Assembly (NCBI GenBank): GCA_009777955.1
Contig: WRKW01000008.1
Location: forward strand, 1-50,139
Source of the DNA: Alphaproteobacteria bacterium
Lineage (GTDB): Bacteria > Pseudomonadota > Alphaproteobacteria > Rs-D84
Reading direction: 5' to 3'
DNA length: 50,139 nt
In this document: positions 1 through 7,966 of the stretch, in pieces
Layout of the letters: each line of letters begins with the position of its first letter
How positions within the stretch are numbered: position 1 is the first letter of the stretch
Notes under the pieces: generated by a model
What the model was told of the DNA's origin: nothing
Database searches by the model: none
What the model saw: only the letters and a program-made list of their open reading frames with translations
Made by a program: the position numbers and the translations under genes

Positions 1-1
1 A

Positions 2-280
2 TCGGGAAGTAATGTATCAGCTTTCGGTGGCACGAGCCTGTGTTCAAGTACGAACGGAAGCTGGGGTCAGCCCGGCAACCCTATTGCAGATGGTGGCAGT
101 AACTGTTGGTGTAAAATAACAAGTATTCCTGGATTTAGTGTCGCTTCGTCGGCTTGGGGTTTAATACTCAACTACGGTGATCCGTCCACTTGCGCGTATC
201 GCTGCGCGATCGTTTGCACGCATGGTACCCAGAACGATTCCGACTTCCGGTCGGCACTGTTTGCGGCTCTCGGCCTTTAA
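2..280 (+). CDS. Exported Cys-rich paralog, 3' part (family copy 1)
   Basis: Open reading frame entering from the left edge, 92 codons to the TAA. It aligns along its whole length with the C-terminal halves of the complete copies at 12813, 20898 and 32529: GSNVSAFGGTSLCSS, GNPIADGGSNCWCKIT, IPGFSVASSAW and the ending FRSALFAALGL. Six cysteines are visible, in positions shared with the other copies, which suits an exported disulphide-bonded protein. The segment between SSAW and FRSAL is the variable part. The promoter and signal peptide lie outside the window. Function is unknown. The dispersed repeat begins one base after the stop codon, as in the other copies. Confidence 0.8.
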   Translation, partial: SGSNVSAFGGTSLCSSTNGSWGQPGNPIADGGSNCWCKITSIPGFSVASSAWGLILNYGDPSTCAYRCAIVCTHGTQNDSDFRSALFAALGL

Positions 281-539
281 TGTCATTGCGAGTGGTCAAA
301 GACCGCGAAGCAATCTTTTCCGACATTTCGTGTCATTGCGAGTGGTCAAAGACCGCGAAGCAATCTTTTTCAACGATGGAAGTATACTCTAAACGGCTCT
401 CGTAAGAGAGCCGTCATAACTGAGCCTTGTCGCGCTTTGCGCGACGCATTAATTATTCATTATTCACTATTCATTATTCATTCAAAAAAATGATGCCTGC
501 CGCCACAGGCATGACGGTTCTGGTGGCATAATATGTGTT
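281..539. repeat. Composite intergenic repeat block
   Basis: No gene seen. Two GTCATTGCGAG...GAAGCAATC units (282-319, 332-369) differ only slightly; a hairpin with arms CGGCTCTC/GAGAGCCG lies at 394-413; a second hairpin with arms GTCGCGC/GCGCGAC and loop TTT lies at 429-445; then ATTCATT/ATTCACT heptamer repeats to about 482 and an inverted pair GCCTG/CAGGC around 495-510. The same modules recur, in varying order, near 6.7, 13.4, 20.7, 21.5, 26.7, 32.0, 32.8, 36.7 and 47.6 kb. Confidence 0.8.
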
Positions 540-1559
540 TTATTTCTGTTTTACCGGATTTTTTAATTCTTTTAAATACCAATCTATGGTTTTAACAATC
601 CCGGTGTCGAAATTCTCTTTGGCGCGCCAGCCAAGCTGTGATTCTATCTTTGATGCATCAATTGCGTAACGAAAGTCATGTCCCGCCCTGTCTTTTACGA
701 ACATGATTTGTTCATTATATGAATTTCCGTCTGGTCGTGGTGCCATTTTATCCAGCGTGTCGCATATCTTGTATGCGATTTGCAGATTGGTGCGTTCGTT
801 TCTGCCGCCGATGTTATAGGTTTCGCCAGACTGACCCCTTTGAAATACAATGTCGATTGCCTTGCAATGGTCAAGAACATACAACCAATCGCGGACATTT
901 TGGCCGTTTCCATAAATAGGTATTGGTTTGCCGGCAAGGCAATTCGAAATAATTGTTGGTATAAGCTTTTCAAAATGCTGGTGTGGACCGTAATTATTCG
1001 AACAATTCGATATAGTGACATTCAAATCATAAGTGCGATGATAGGCCCGGACAAGATGGTCAGAGGCGGCCTTTGTGGCGGAATAGGGCGAGCTTGGGTC
1101 ATAAGGAGTGGTTTCAGAAAACAGGCCGGTGGCACCAAGCGAACCGTAAACTTCGTCCGTAGAAACATGGTGAAAACGGGCATTCTTGTATTCCGGTTTT
1201 ATTGTCATCCAATGATGTCGCGCCATCTCCAACAGGTTGAATGTGCCGTTTATATTTGTTTCTATAAATGCGTGCGGACCTGATATGGAATTATCGACAT
1301 GACTTTCCGCTGCGAAATGGATTACACCGTTGATGTCGTAATGTTTAAACAATTGATTCACAAGCTGTGTGTCGCAAATATCGCCAATGACAAAGGTATA
1401 GCCGGGATTATTATTAACCGATGCAAGATATTTCGGATTCGCAGCGTATGTAAGCTTGTCCAGATGTACGATGCGAATATCTGGATTCTTTTTCATAAAA
1501 TAGGGTATGAAATTTGACCCGATAAATCCGGCACCGCCAGTGATTAAGATTTTTTTCAT
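540..1559 (-). CDS. rfbB: dTDP-glucose 4,6-dehydratase
   Basis: A 339-aa protein of the extended short-chain dehydrogenase family. It would convert dTDP-glucose to dTDP-4-keto-6-deoxyglucose, the step toward dTDP-rhamnose and other surface sugars, in the cytoplasm with bound NAD. Visible: Rossmann motif GGAGFIGS at residues 8-15, the family signature TDEVYG at 134-139, and the catalytic Tyr159/Lys163 pair in YSATK. Length is usual for RfbB/RmlB. It lies 12 nt downstream of infC on the same strand and may be cotranscribed with udg and infC; no other sugar-nucleotide genes are next to it, so its pathway partners must be elsewhere. No clear Shine-Dalgarno sequence precedes the ATG. Confidence 0.93.
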   Translation of the reverse strand: MKKILITGGAGFIGSNFIPYFMKKNPDIRIVHLDKLTYAANPKYLASVNNNPGYTFVIGDICDTQLVNQLFKHYDINGVIHFAAESHVDNSISGPHAFIETNINGTFNLLEMARHHWMTIKPEYKNARFHHVSTDEVYGSLGATGLFSETTPYDPSSPYSATKAASDHLVRAYHRTYDLNVTISNCSNNYGPHQHFEKLIPTIISNCLAGKPIPIYGNGQNVRDWLYVLDHCKAIDIVFQRGQSGETYNIGGRNERTNLQIAYKICDTLDKMAPRPDGNSYNEQIMFVKDRAGHDFRYAIDASKIESQLGWRAKENFDTGIVKTIDWYLKELKNPVKQK

Positions 1560-1571
1560 AAAAATGCCGTT

Positions 1572-2120
1572 TTATTTTGTTGGCGCGACAATTATTGATT
1601 TTGTGCGTTCGTCCGGCTTTGATTTTGTTTCAAGTATGCCTTTGTCGCCAATCATTTCGACAACCCTGGCAAACAGTTCCGGCACTGCATCGCGACCGCG
1701 CGCAAGCACTATTTTGCTTCCCCGTGTCATGGCCGATATTTTGACTTTGTTTCCGTCTGCCAAAAATTCAAAAACTTTTTTCATCTTTATGGACAGATCG
1801 TTTTCTTCAATAAACGGTTTCATCCAGACTTCGCGAAGCTCGGTGCCTTTTTGGTGCTTTTTTGCTTCGTTGGCTTTTTTCTTTTGTTCGTACTTGAATT
1901 TTCCATAGTCCATTATCTTGACTATTGGTGGGATGTTTGCGGCATTTATTTCAACCAGATCCATACCTGCATCAACAGCTATCTGCATGGCCTGGGCTGT
2001 TGGCATAATACCGGCATTATTACCGTTCTGGTCGATTAACTGTACGGACTTTGCGAAAATCCTGTTATTTGTACGTGGGCCGGTATCCCGGCGGTTGTTA
2101 TTTTGGTTAAAGGGTTTAAT
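1572..2120 (-). CDS. infC: Translation initiation factor IF-3, AUU start
   Basis: IF-3 binds the 30S subunit, prevents premature 50S joining and checks the start codon. The first in-frame ATG (at 2006) would give only 144 aa and cut off the N-terminal domain core. Reading upstream without a stop restores the typical segment RIFAKSVQLIDQNG, and an in-frame ATT at 2120 sits six bases after AGGAG. That gives 182 aa, normal for the family. An ATT start followed by AAA is also how Escherichia coli infC begins, where it allows IF-3 to repress its own translation; the same control is inferred here. An ATG at 2124 is out of frame and only one base from the AGGAG. The gene is 29 nt downstream of the udg stop and 12 nt upstream of rfbB. 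Confidence 0.92.
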   Translation of the reverse strand: MKPFNQNNNRRDTGPRTNNRIFAKSVQLIDQNGNNAGIMPTAQAMQIAVDAGMDLVEINAANIPPIVKIMDYGKFKYEQKKKANEAKKHQKGTELREVWMKPFIEENDLSIKMKKVFEFLADGNKVKISAMTRGSKIVLARGRDAVPELFARVVEMIGDKGILETKSKPDERTKSIIVAPTK

Positions 2121-2149
2121 GTCATGCTCCTTTTTTTGATGACCAGCTA

Positions 2150-2929
2150 TTATTCTACTTTTTCATTCAGGATTTGCAAGAGTTTTTGTAAAGCTTCCCA
2201 AACGGGTTTCTTTGCGTCTGGTTTCAGCAAAATATAATTCGGATGGAATATGGGGATTGCTTTGACATCCGCGTTTTGTATTTTGCATTTTATTGTTTCC
2301 CCGTGTTGTTTTGGCAAGGCGGCACCGGCAATCTCTGCCGCGGCAAGTGTTCCCAGCGTAAGAATAACTTTTGGCGCGGAAAGGGATATAGCCCGATCGA
2401 CAAAAGGGCGGGCCAGGTCAAGTTCTTCCCGTGTGGGTGTTCGGCCGCCCGCGGGTCGCCAGAATACCAATGGAATGATCGTCGTTTGATCACGGGACAG
2501 GCCGATTGCTGTCATCATCTTGTCCAAAAGATCGCCCGCCGCCCCCGATAGAATTTTTCCGGATTCGTCATCGTCAGAACTTGGCGAATCCGTAATAATT
2601 ACAATACGCCCGCTAAGGTGTGGGGAAATTGTTTTGGCAAATGCACGCAAAGGATGATTGCATCCTTTGATTGCCGCGCACAAACTTTCATTATCTGTTG
2701 CCATTGCTGCTGCCTGTGCGTATTCCAATGCGTCAGACGTACTTATGACCGGTGCCATTGGAACAGCGGGAGAATCCGAAACACGAAGTGTGGAATTTAT
2801 AGCTGTGGATTCATTATTATTTTTAATTTTATGCATTCTATGTGTTGCCGGTTCATCAAGCAGTTCCCATTTCACCCCCGATAAAATCAAATCTTGTAAC
2901 GAATAATTTTTCATCATGTGTTGTGACAT
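2150..2929 (-). CDS. Uracil-DNA glycosylase, family 4-like
   Basis: A 259-aa protein resembling family 4/5 uracil-DNA glycosylases, which remove uracil from DNA before base-excision repair. Residues 80-130 correspond to the first conserved block (GCNHPL, then IVIITDSPSSDDDESG), 150-195 to the WRPxGGRTPT...E and APKVILTLG blocks, and HPNY at 229-232 to the C-terminal HPS/HPxY motif. Residues 1-75 are a nonconserved extension. The four cysteines that usually hold a 4Fe-4S cluster are not present: only Cys90 of the first CxxC-P region remains and the second pair is absent, so this looks like a cluster-less derivative. An AAGGA ribosome site precedes the ATG. It is the first gene of the probable udg-infC-rfbB run and is divergent from pal. 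Confidence 0.8.
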   Translation of the reverse strand: MSQHMMKNYSLQDLILSGVKWELLDEPATHRMHKIKNNNESTAINSTLRVSDSPAVPMAPVISTSDALEYAQAAAMATDNESLCAAIKGCNHPLRAFAKTISPHLSGRIVIITDSPSSDDDESGKILSGAAGDLLDKMMTAIGLSRDQTTIIPLVFWRPAGGRTPTREELDLARPFVDRAISLSAPKVILTLGTLAAAEIAGAALPKQHGETIKCKIQNADVKAIPIFHPNYILLKPDAKKPVWEALQKLLQILNEKVE

Positions 2930-3004
2930 AGATTTTTCCTTGCATTTTTATTAATTCTGCTGTAAAATAACTTACGAGCAACAAAAATACAAGGGAGTAT
3001 TTTC

Positions 3005-3424
3005 ATGAAACTGACAAACTTTGCTATGTTGTTGGCTGCGGCCGGCGTATTGGCAGCTTGCGGCGGATCTGACAAGATAGTCGCGCCCGCCGATCTGAAC
3101 GATCAGCGCGTTTTCTTCGCGTTTGACTCTTCGGCTATTTCCGAAGAATCGCGTAACAACCTGCTGGGCCAGTCCTTGTACATGAAGGAAAAGCCGGACA
3201 CCAATATCCAGATTGCAGGAAACTGTGACGAACGTGGCACTGTCGAGTATAACTTGGCATTGGGCGCACGTCGTGCGAATGCGGCCAAATCCGTTCTTGT
3301 AAAAGACGGCATTGATTCGAAGCGTATATCCACCATATCTTATGGAAAGGAACGCCCGATCTCGGCTGGCTCTAACGAAGCGGCCTGGGCACAGAACCGC
3401 AACGCGACTACAACGGTCAAATAA
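3005..3424 (+). CDS. pal: Peptidoglycan-associated lipoprotein Pal
   Basis: A 139-aa lipoprotein of the Tol-Pal envelope complex. It has a lipoprotein signal with lipobox LAAC (Cys19), so it should be anchored in the outer membrane, and an OmpA-like peptidoglycan-binding domain from about residue 36: VFFAFDSSAIS, then GNCDERGTVEYNLALGARRANA, with the conserved Asp and Arg that hold the peptide stem. It is a little shorter than E. coli Pal (about 173 aa), mostly in the linker. An AAGGGAG ribosome site precedes the ATG. No tolB or ybgF lies adjacent, which is unusual because Pal commonly sits in a tol operon. A strong terminator follows directly. Confidence 0.93.
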   Translation: MKLTNFAMLLAAAGVLAACGGSDKIVAPADLNDQRVFFAFDSSAISEESRNNLLGQSLYMKEKPDTNIQIAGNCDERGTVEYNLALGARRANAAKSVLVKDGIDSKRISTISYGKERPISAGSNEAAWAQNRNATTTVK

Positions 3425-3426
3425 TA

Positions 3427-3451
3427 AAATCCGCCTTTTGGCGGATTTTTT
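3427..3451 (+). terminator. Rho-independent terminator of pal
   Basis: Stem AATCCGCC/GGCGGATT with a short TTTT loop and a run of T, starting two bases after the pal stop codon. Confidence 0.85.
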
Positions 3452-3487
3452 CTATACAATTCCCCATGCGTTTTGCTGGGGATTTTT

Positions 3488-3904
3488 TTATATACCCCCG
3501 TATACAACACGGTTTTGTTGTGCAGTATTAAACGTGCTTACAGATGCCGTTTGTTTGCGTGTCTGTACATTGTTTGGATCTGGACAGTCATATACATTGG
3601 CGGTCAGCAAAAACGACTGTCGTGGTGAAACAATGTTCCCATCGTTGGGTCGGGTACGCTGGGATATTACCCAATAAACATTTCCACCCTGAAGTCTATC
3701 GACTATACGGTTGCGCAAATATTGTTCCGCATCACTTTCTTTATATGCTGTAACCTCACTGTCAATTTTGTAAAGAAAATTGCAACCTATTGGTTCCGCA
3801 TCTATACGTACCAGTGCTTCTGAACCGGGTGCCGGCTTTACCCAGCTGCCGCAACCTGTGATAAGTACGGGACAAATAGCCAAAAGCAAAAAATATTTAT
3901 TCAT
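3488..3904 (-). CDS. Small lipoprotein, possibly DUF4156-like
   Basis: A 138-aa protein with a lipoprotein signal (lipobox ITGC, Cys18), so probably membrane-anchored on the periplasmic side. Residues about 27-62 (VRIDAEPIGCNFL...) resemble the DUF4156 pattern in which a conserved Cys follows a small-residue turn; this match is from memory of the family and is tentative. The C-terminal third is Gln/Thr-rich and low in hydrophobic residues. An AAGGA ribosome site eight bases before the ATG and a TATAAT box about 30 bases upstream give it its own promoter. It converges with pal. Function unknown. Confidence 0.7.
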   Translation of the reverse strand: MNKYFLLLAICPVLITGCGSWVKPAPGSEALVRIDAEPIGCNFLYKIDSEVTAYKESDAEQYLRNRIVDRLQGGNVYWVISQRTRPNDGNIVSPRQSFLLTANVYDCPDPNNVQTRKQTASVSTFNTAQQNRVVYGGI

Positions 3905-4157
3905 GATATAATCCTTTTTATTTCTTGTGTAATTATAGCACAGTTCAAATATTATTCATAATTACAATCTTGTTTCCTGTTTAAATTATAGCCCATATTT
4001 GTTGTTAAAATCAATACAGAGCTTGCAGAAATCTATATTATGTAAATGCGGCATTGCATTCCGGTATAAAATATCAATAGAGCCGATAAGTGTCAATAAA
4101 ACAGCTGGTTTTCCGTAGAAAACAGAGTTTTATTTCATGTGAAATATCCTTTTGGTT
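3905..4157. promoter_or_regulatory. Intergenic region with lipoprotein promoter and parS 1
   Basis: No gene seen. The minus-strand TATAAT for the lipoprotein is near 3936. AT-rich sequence follows, and the first parS-like palindrome lies at 4131-4146, just past the stop codon of the TPR gene. Confidence 0.6.
4131..4146. promoter_or_regulatory. parS: parS-like ParB binding site 1
   Basis: TATTTCATGTGAAATA matches 13 of 16 bases of the general parS consensus TGTTTCACGTGAAACA and is shared, almost unchanged, with three other intergenic sites around parAB. Confidence 0.8.
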
Positions 4158-5900
4158 TTATCTGGATAGGAAACGAATTTTTCTTTTTAACACAGATTCG
4201 CTTACCAGCCCATCATCGGATAATTCCATCGCACGAATATATGCTTCCAGGGCGCGTGCTTTGTTACCAGATTCAAGATATGCATCGCCAAGGTTTTTAA
4301 ACAGATAAGAATTTGTTTCCGCCACACGACTTACCCTTTCTAGAATTTCAAGGGAAGCATCAAGCCCCTCATTTTTTCTAACCACAATAGCCAAAGTATT
4401 CCAAGCATCCAAATCGGCTGGAAAATTTTTTACCAGGGCAAGTGCAAAGTTATAGGCTTCATCTATATTTTCGTTTTGCAAAGCCCATACTTTTGCTTGT
4501 TCGGATAATATCATCGGATTGGACGGCAATATATCGCCGGCATGTGTAATATCAGAAGCGGCACGATTCAGATTCCCAGATTGACGATAAATCCGCGCAC
4601 GTAAAGACAAAAGGTATGCTCTTCCTTGCATAATGTGGCTTGCGGCTTCTGGTTCAAGCTTTGCTTCTGCCGCATCAAGATGGCGCAATGCCCTGTTAAC
4701 TATTCTCAGCGCGGCACTCTCTTTGCCTTTTTGCAGATTTAAATTTACTAATTTTATTATTGATGGGATGAACAAAGGCTTTTTTGCTATGGCACGCTCT
4801 AATTCCCTGCGCATTTGCTTCCAATTTTCCAATCTTTCCGCTTTTTTTAAAAGTACGAATGGCATATATGGGCTGGCCGATCCGATTTTGTTAAAATATT
4901 CTTTATATCTTTCCGAACCATTACTATAAAAAAATGTACCTATATAATAGTTAAGCGCATCGCGTTCCGATACGGGGTGGCATTCTTCGCCCAATGCGGC
5001 TTCTGCTGTGCGAAGTAACAAAAGCGATATATTGGTAGCGGACAAGAATGGGCTGTGTGATACAGACTGGATTAATCCGAATGCCAAATTGCGCCTGGAA
5101 GATGTATTTACCGATTCATCAGAAACCAAAAAACCGGTAAAATCGGGGTTATTTAGCATGTAAAGCCCGGCCGGTTGGCTGGTAAAACGCAAGTTCAATA
5201 AAGCGGCATCTTCTTCAAACCCGCCCGATACATAAAATGACATTATATAAAGATAATCGTTCAGATTCATAAAATCTGGCGAAACCTTTGCAAAATGGGC
5301 GCGAGCCTGATCCATATCTTTGGTTTCAAAGTACACTTGTCCGCGCAACAGATCTTTCCAAGAATCATGACCGGGTAAAGAGTCGATAAATTTCAATGTT
5401 TCTTTTACTTTTCCTGTTGCTACCCCCGACCATATACGAAAGGGTGCCAAAATTTGCGAATCTGTACCTTTGAATTTTTCGTAAACAGCAGACCAGTCGC
5501 CCTTTTTTACCAGCCATGCGGCATAGGCAATTTGGGCGGTTATTGAATGCTCTTTTTCCAAAGTTGCGGCGGATTCGTTTAATTTTCCGGCCAGAAAAAG
5601 GCTTAACGCCAGATTTGTTTGTACAGATGGAACATCAACATCGACAAGTTTGCTTGCAAATTTTGGGGCGGCTTCATAGTCGTCTGAATAAATAGCATGT
5701 TGCAGGGCCAGGAAGTTTCCAAAGCTGGTGTCCGAAAATTCAACTTTCGGATCAAATTGTTTGGAACGCCACGTCATTTCGCGGAAAGATTGTAAAGTTA
5801 CAATCCCGACGACGGCACTGGCCAAAATGCCACCTGTGATTGCCGGGATTTTTATCGATTTTACCGGTTTTTTTACTGTTTTTTTAATTTGTTTTTTCAT
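4158..5900 (-). CDS. Membrane-anchored TPR-repeat protein
   Basis: A 580-aa protein with a Lys-rich cytoplasmic N-terminus, one membrane helix at about residues 20-40, and a long alpha-helical body of tetratricopeptide-like repeats. The clearest repeats are near the C-terminus (ADLDAWNTLAIVVRKNEGLDASLEIL, then SYLFKNLGDAYLESGNKARALEAYIRAMEL). TPR arrays mediate protein-protein contacts; the body would lie in the periplasm if the N-terminus is cytoplasmic. It is divergent from rsmG with only 70 nt between starts. The exact role is not recognisable; assembly or scaffold duty in the envelope is an inference. Confidence 0.75.
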   Translation of the reverse strand: MKKQIKKTVKKPVKSIKIPAITGGILASAVVGIVTLQSFREMTWRSKQFDPKVEFSDTSFGNFLALQHAIYSDDYEAAPKFASKLVDVDVPSVQTNLALSLFLAGKLNESAATLEKEHSITAQIAYAAWLVKKGDWSAVYEKFKGTDSQILAPFRIWSGVATGKVKETLKFIDSLPGHDSWKDLLRGQVYFETKDMDQARAHFAKVSPDFMNLNDYLYIMSFYVSGGFEEDAALLNLRFTSQPAGLYMLNNPDFTGFLVSDESVNTSSRRNLAFGLIQSVSHSPFLSATNISLLLLRTAEAALGEECHPVSERDALNYYIGTFFYSNGSERYKEYFNKIGSASPYMPFVLLKKAERLENWKQMRRELERAIAKKPLFIPSIIKLVNLNLQKGKESAALRIVNRALRHLDAAEAKLEPEAASHIMQGRAYLLSLRARIYRQSGNLNRAASDITHAGDILPSNPMILSEQAKVWALQNENIDEAYNFALALVKNFPADLDAWNTLAIVVRKNEGLDASLEILERVSRVAETNSYLFKNLGDAYLESGNKARALEAYIRAMELSDDGLVSESVLKRKIRFLSR

Positions 5901-5970
5901 AGTGCTGGCATCGTAAAATAATTTGCTGTATGATGCAATAGAAAAATGAATGCGATCACAGGGGGATAAA

Positions 5971-6609
5971 ATGACGCTAAATGAAAAGTTCGATTCGTAC
6001 GAACATATTTTACGTGAATGGAATACAAAAATTAACCTTGTCGCATCCAGTACTTTGGATGATATACGGGGGCGACATATTTTGGATTCGGCACAGTTGG
6101 CGGAATATATACCGCATGTCGCCCGCGCAAATCATGGTGTCCAGGTTATAGATCTGGGCAGTGGCGCGGGATTTCCCGCAGTGATACTTGCTATATTGGG
6201 TTTTGATGTTATCGCTATCGAGAGTATAACAAAGAAATGTGTATTTTTGGAAGAGCTTAAATACCGGTTTTCATTGCCGCATTTACAGGTCAAAAATAAT
6301 CGGATTGAAGCCGTTTTAAGGGAAAATTTAAACCAGGATTATAAAAAAATCGTCTTCACTGCCCGCGCATTTGCATCATTATTAAAAATCTTTGGTCTAA
6401 CTTTTCATATTCCTGGGGAGTATGTTTTGTTAAAGGGGGCTTCGGTAAAAGAAGAAATTGCGGCGGCGGGTCAAAAGTATGATTTTGATTACGAATTATT
6501 TCCGTCAAAAACCGGTTCTGGGTATATTTTAAGGGTAAAAAACTTGAAGAAAAAGACCTGTAAAAAACCGAGATTTTTATCAAAAAAGCCGGGTATAACG
6601 CACCGGTAA
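5971..6609 (+). CDS. rsmG: 16S rRNA (guanine527-N7)-methyltransferase
   Basis: A 212-aa SAM-dependent methyltransferase (GidB) that modifies G527 of 16S rRNA. Visible: NLVAS and RHILDS blocks near residues 25-45, the SAM-binding loop DLGSGAGFPAVIL, and the acidic-end strand AIES followed by KKCVFLEEL. I place the start at the ATG at 5971 rather than the in-frame ATG at 5950, because a GGGGG ribosome site lies five bases before it and the product then matches the family length. The C-terminal tail is Lys-rich and extends slightly beyond the usual end. It lies upstream of parA-parB in the common rsmG-parA-parB order. Its stop codon overlaps parS site 2. Confidence 0.92.
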   Translation: MTLNEKFDSYEHILREWNTKINLVASSTLDDIRGRHILDSAQLAEYIPHVARANHGVQVIDLGSGAGFPAVILAILGFDVIAIESITKKCVFLEELKYRFSLPHLQVKNNRIEAVLRENLNQDYKKIVFTARAFASLLKIFGLTFHIPGEYVLLKGASVKEEIAAAGQKYDFDYELFPSKTGSGYILRVKNLKKKTCKKPRFLSKKPGITHR

Positions 6610-6623
6610 TTTCATGTGAAATA
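6608..6623. promoter_or_regulatory. parS: parS-like ParB binding site 2
   Basis: AATTTCATGTGAAATA, overlapping the rsmG stop codon. Identical to site 3 over all 16 bases. Confidence 0.8.
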
Positions 6624-7068
6624 AATAATAATTTTTTGACTTGGCTGATTTTTTAACGGCAACTGCGTTGCTGTCATTTCGGCGCGACAAAGCGCGAACA
6701 TCTTTTTTGAATGAATAATGAACAATGAATAATTAATGCGTCGCGCAAAGCGCGACACCAATGTCATGCCTGTACAAGTCAAACAATTCATGGACAGAAT
6801 TATCTCCTAAACAACTCTCGTCAGAGAGCCGTCATTCCTGCGCAGGCAGGAATCCATTGTTTATAGAGGCTATTCGCGGGCAAAGCCCGCGAATACAAAT
6901 TCGTATCATATGTTGTGCGCACGATGTCCTATCGTACAATGGATGCCTGTCTTTATATTTGCGTTTATCATTAAAAAATATGCGAATAATCGTGGGGGTG
7001 TTTACAAATATAAGATATGGCTTATATCCGGCTTTTTTGTTAAAAATTCCGAAAAACGCGCAAATAGG
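6624..7068. repeat. Repeat-rich spacer between rsmG and parA
   Basis: No convincing gene. It contains heptamer-like ATGAATA tracts (6710-6735), a hairpin with arms GTCGCGC/GCGCGAC and loop AAA (6740-6756), a CTCTC/GAGAG hairpin (about 6814-6829), an inverted pair CCTGC/GCAGG near 6836-6850, and a very regular hairpin with 10-bp arms ATTCGCGGGC/GCCCGCGAAT and loop AAA at 6872-6894. Short frames crossing it are mostly repeat sequence. Confidence 0.7.
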
Positions 7069-7084
7069 AATTTCATGTGAAATA
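7069..7084. promoter_or_regulatory. parS: parS-like ParB binding site 3
   Basis: AATTTCATGTGAAATA, 92 bases upstream of the parA start, so ParB bound here could also affect parAB expression. Confidence 0.8.
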
Positions 7085-7175
7085 AGAAATAATATATTGA
7101 ATTTACTGTTTATTAAATTCCCCTTGACCGAATCGTCGGTTGTTATTATATTGGCATCGAAAAAAGGAATGAAGT

Positions 7176-7952
7176 ATGACAAGAGTAATCGCATTTGCGA
7201 ATCAAAAGGGCGGGGTGGGAAAAACCACAACGGCAATAAACATAGGCGCAAGTCTTGCCGCCATAAAACGGCGTGTGTTGTTAATTGATTTGGATCCCCA
7301 GGGGAATGCCGGAACCGGACTTGGTTTTGTTCGTGCGGCGCACAAACAATCCATTTATCCCGTAATCATGGGATTGGGGGCGGCAGCAGACAATATTCTT
7401 TCAACCGCAATTGCGGGGATGCACATAATGCCATCCAGTCCGCAACTATCTGGTGCAGAGGTTGAATTGCTTGATATGGAAAATCGTGAATATCGTTTGC
7501 GGGATGCTTTGGAATCTATCATGGATCATTATGATTATGTTTTGCTGGATTGTCCCCCGGCTTTGGGCTTTTTAACCTTGAATGCGTTGACGACTGCCGA
7601 TAGTTTGATTGTGCCTTTGCAATGCGAATTCTTCGCGCTCGAGGGCGTTCAGCATCTGGTAAATACAATTGGCGAGGTTCAAAAGAAATGGAACCCCGGG
7701 CTTGGGATTCTTGGCGTGCTTCTTACGATGTATGATCGCAGAAATAGTCTGTCAAAAGCAATAGATCAGGATGTTCGTGCGACATTTGGTGACAAGGTTT
7801 TTCAAACCGTGGTTCCACGAAACGTCAGGGTTAGCGAAGCACCCAGCCATGGCCAACCAGCCCTGTTTTATGATTTTAATTCACCCGGAGCCCAGGCATA
7901 TTTGCGTCTTGCCACGGAAATTGTAGAAGCTTGTGGTGATAATAACAAATAA
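7176..7952 (+). CDS. parA: Chromosome partitioning ATPase ParA
   Basis: A 258-aa ParA/Soj-type ATPase that binds DNA nonspecifically in its ATP form and moves ParB-bound origin regions apart. The deviant Walker A KGGVGKTT is at residues 11-18, DLDPQGNAGTGLG near 38-50, and the DCPP Walker B-type motif near 125. There is no N-terminal HTH extension, as expected for a chromosomal ParA. Its ATG follows an AAAAGGAATGA ribosome site. The stop codon is 14 nt before parB, so they form one operon, and four parS-like sites lie within about 3 kb on either side. Confidence 0.96.
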   Translation: MTRVIAFANQKGGVGKTTTAINIGASLAAIKRRVLLIDLDPQGNAGTGLGFVRAAHKQSIYPVIMGLGAAADNILSTAIAGMHIMPSSPQLSGAEVELLDMENREYRLRDALESIMDHYDYVLLDCPPALGFLTLNALTTADSLIVPLQCEFFALEGVQHLVNTIGEVQKKWNPGLGILGVLLTMYDRRNSLSKAIDQDVRATFGDKVFQTVVPRNVRVSEAPSHGQPALFYDFNSPGAQAYLRLATEIVEACGDNNK

Positions 7953-7966
7953 CCAAAGGTAAAGTC

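Noticed and set aside
281..370. Repeat pairs that might be a CRISPR array
   Set aside because: Units are 38-50 bp with inner hairpins, sit in irregular numbers and orientation, and have no unique spacers of even length; no cas genes.
780..1283. 167-codon frame opposite rfbB
   Set aside because: Antisense shadow of a conserved gene with clear motifs on the minus strand.
2038..2124. Out-of-frame 29-codon ATG frame at the start of infC
   Set aside because: Its ATG is only one base after the ribosome site, too close for efficient use; kept only as a remark.
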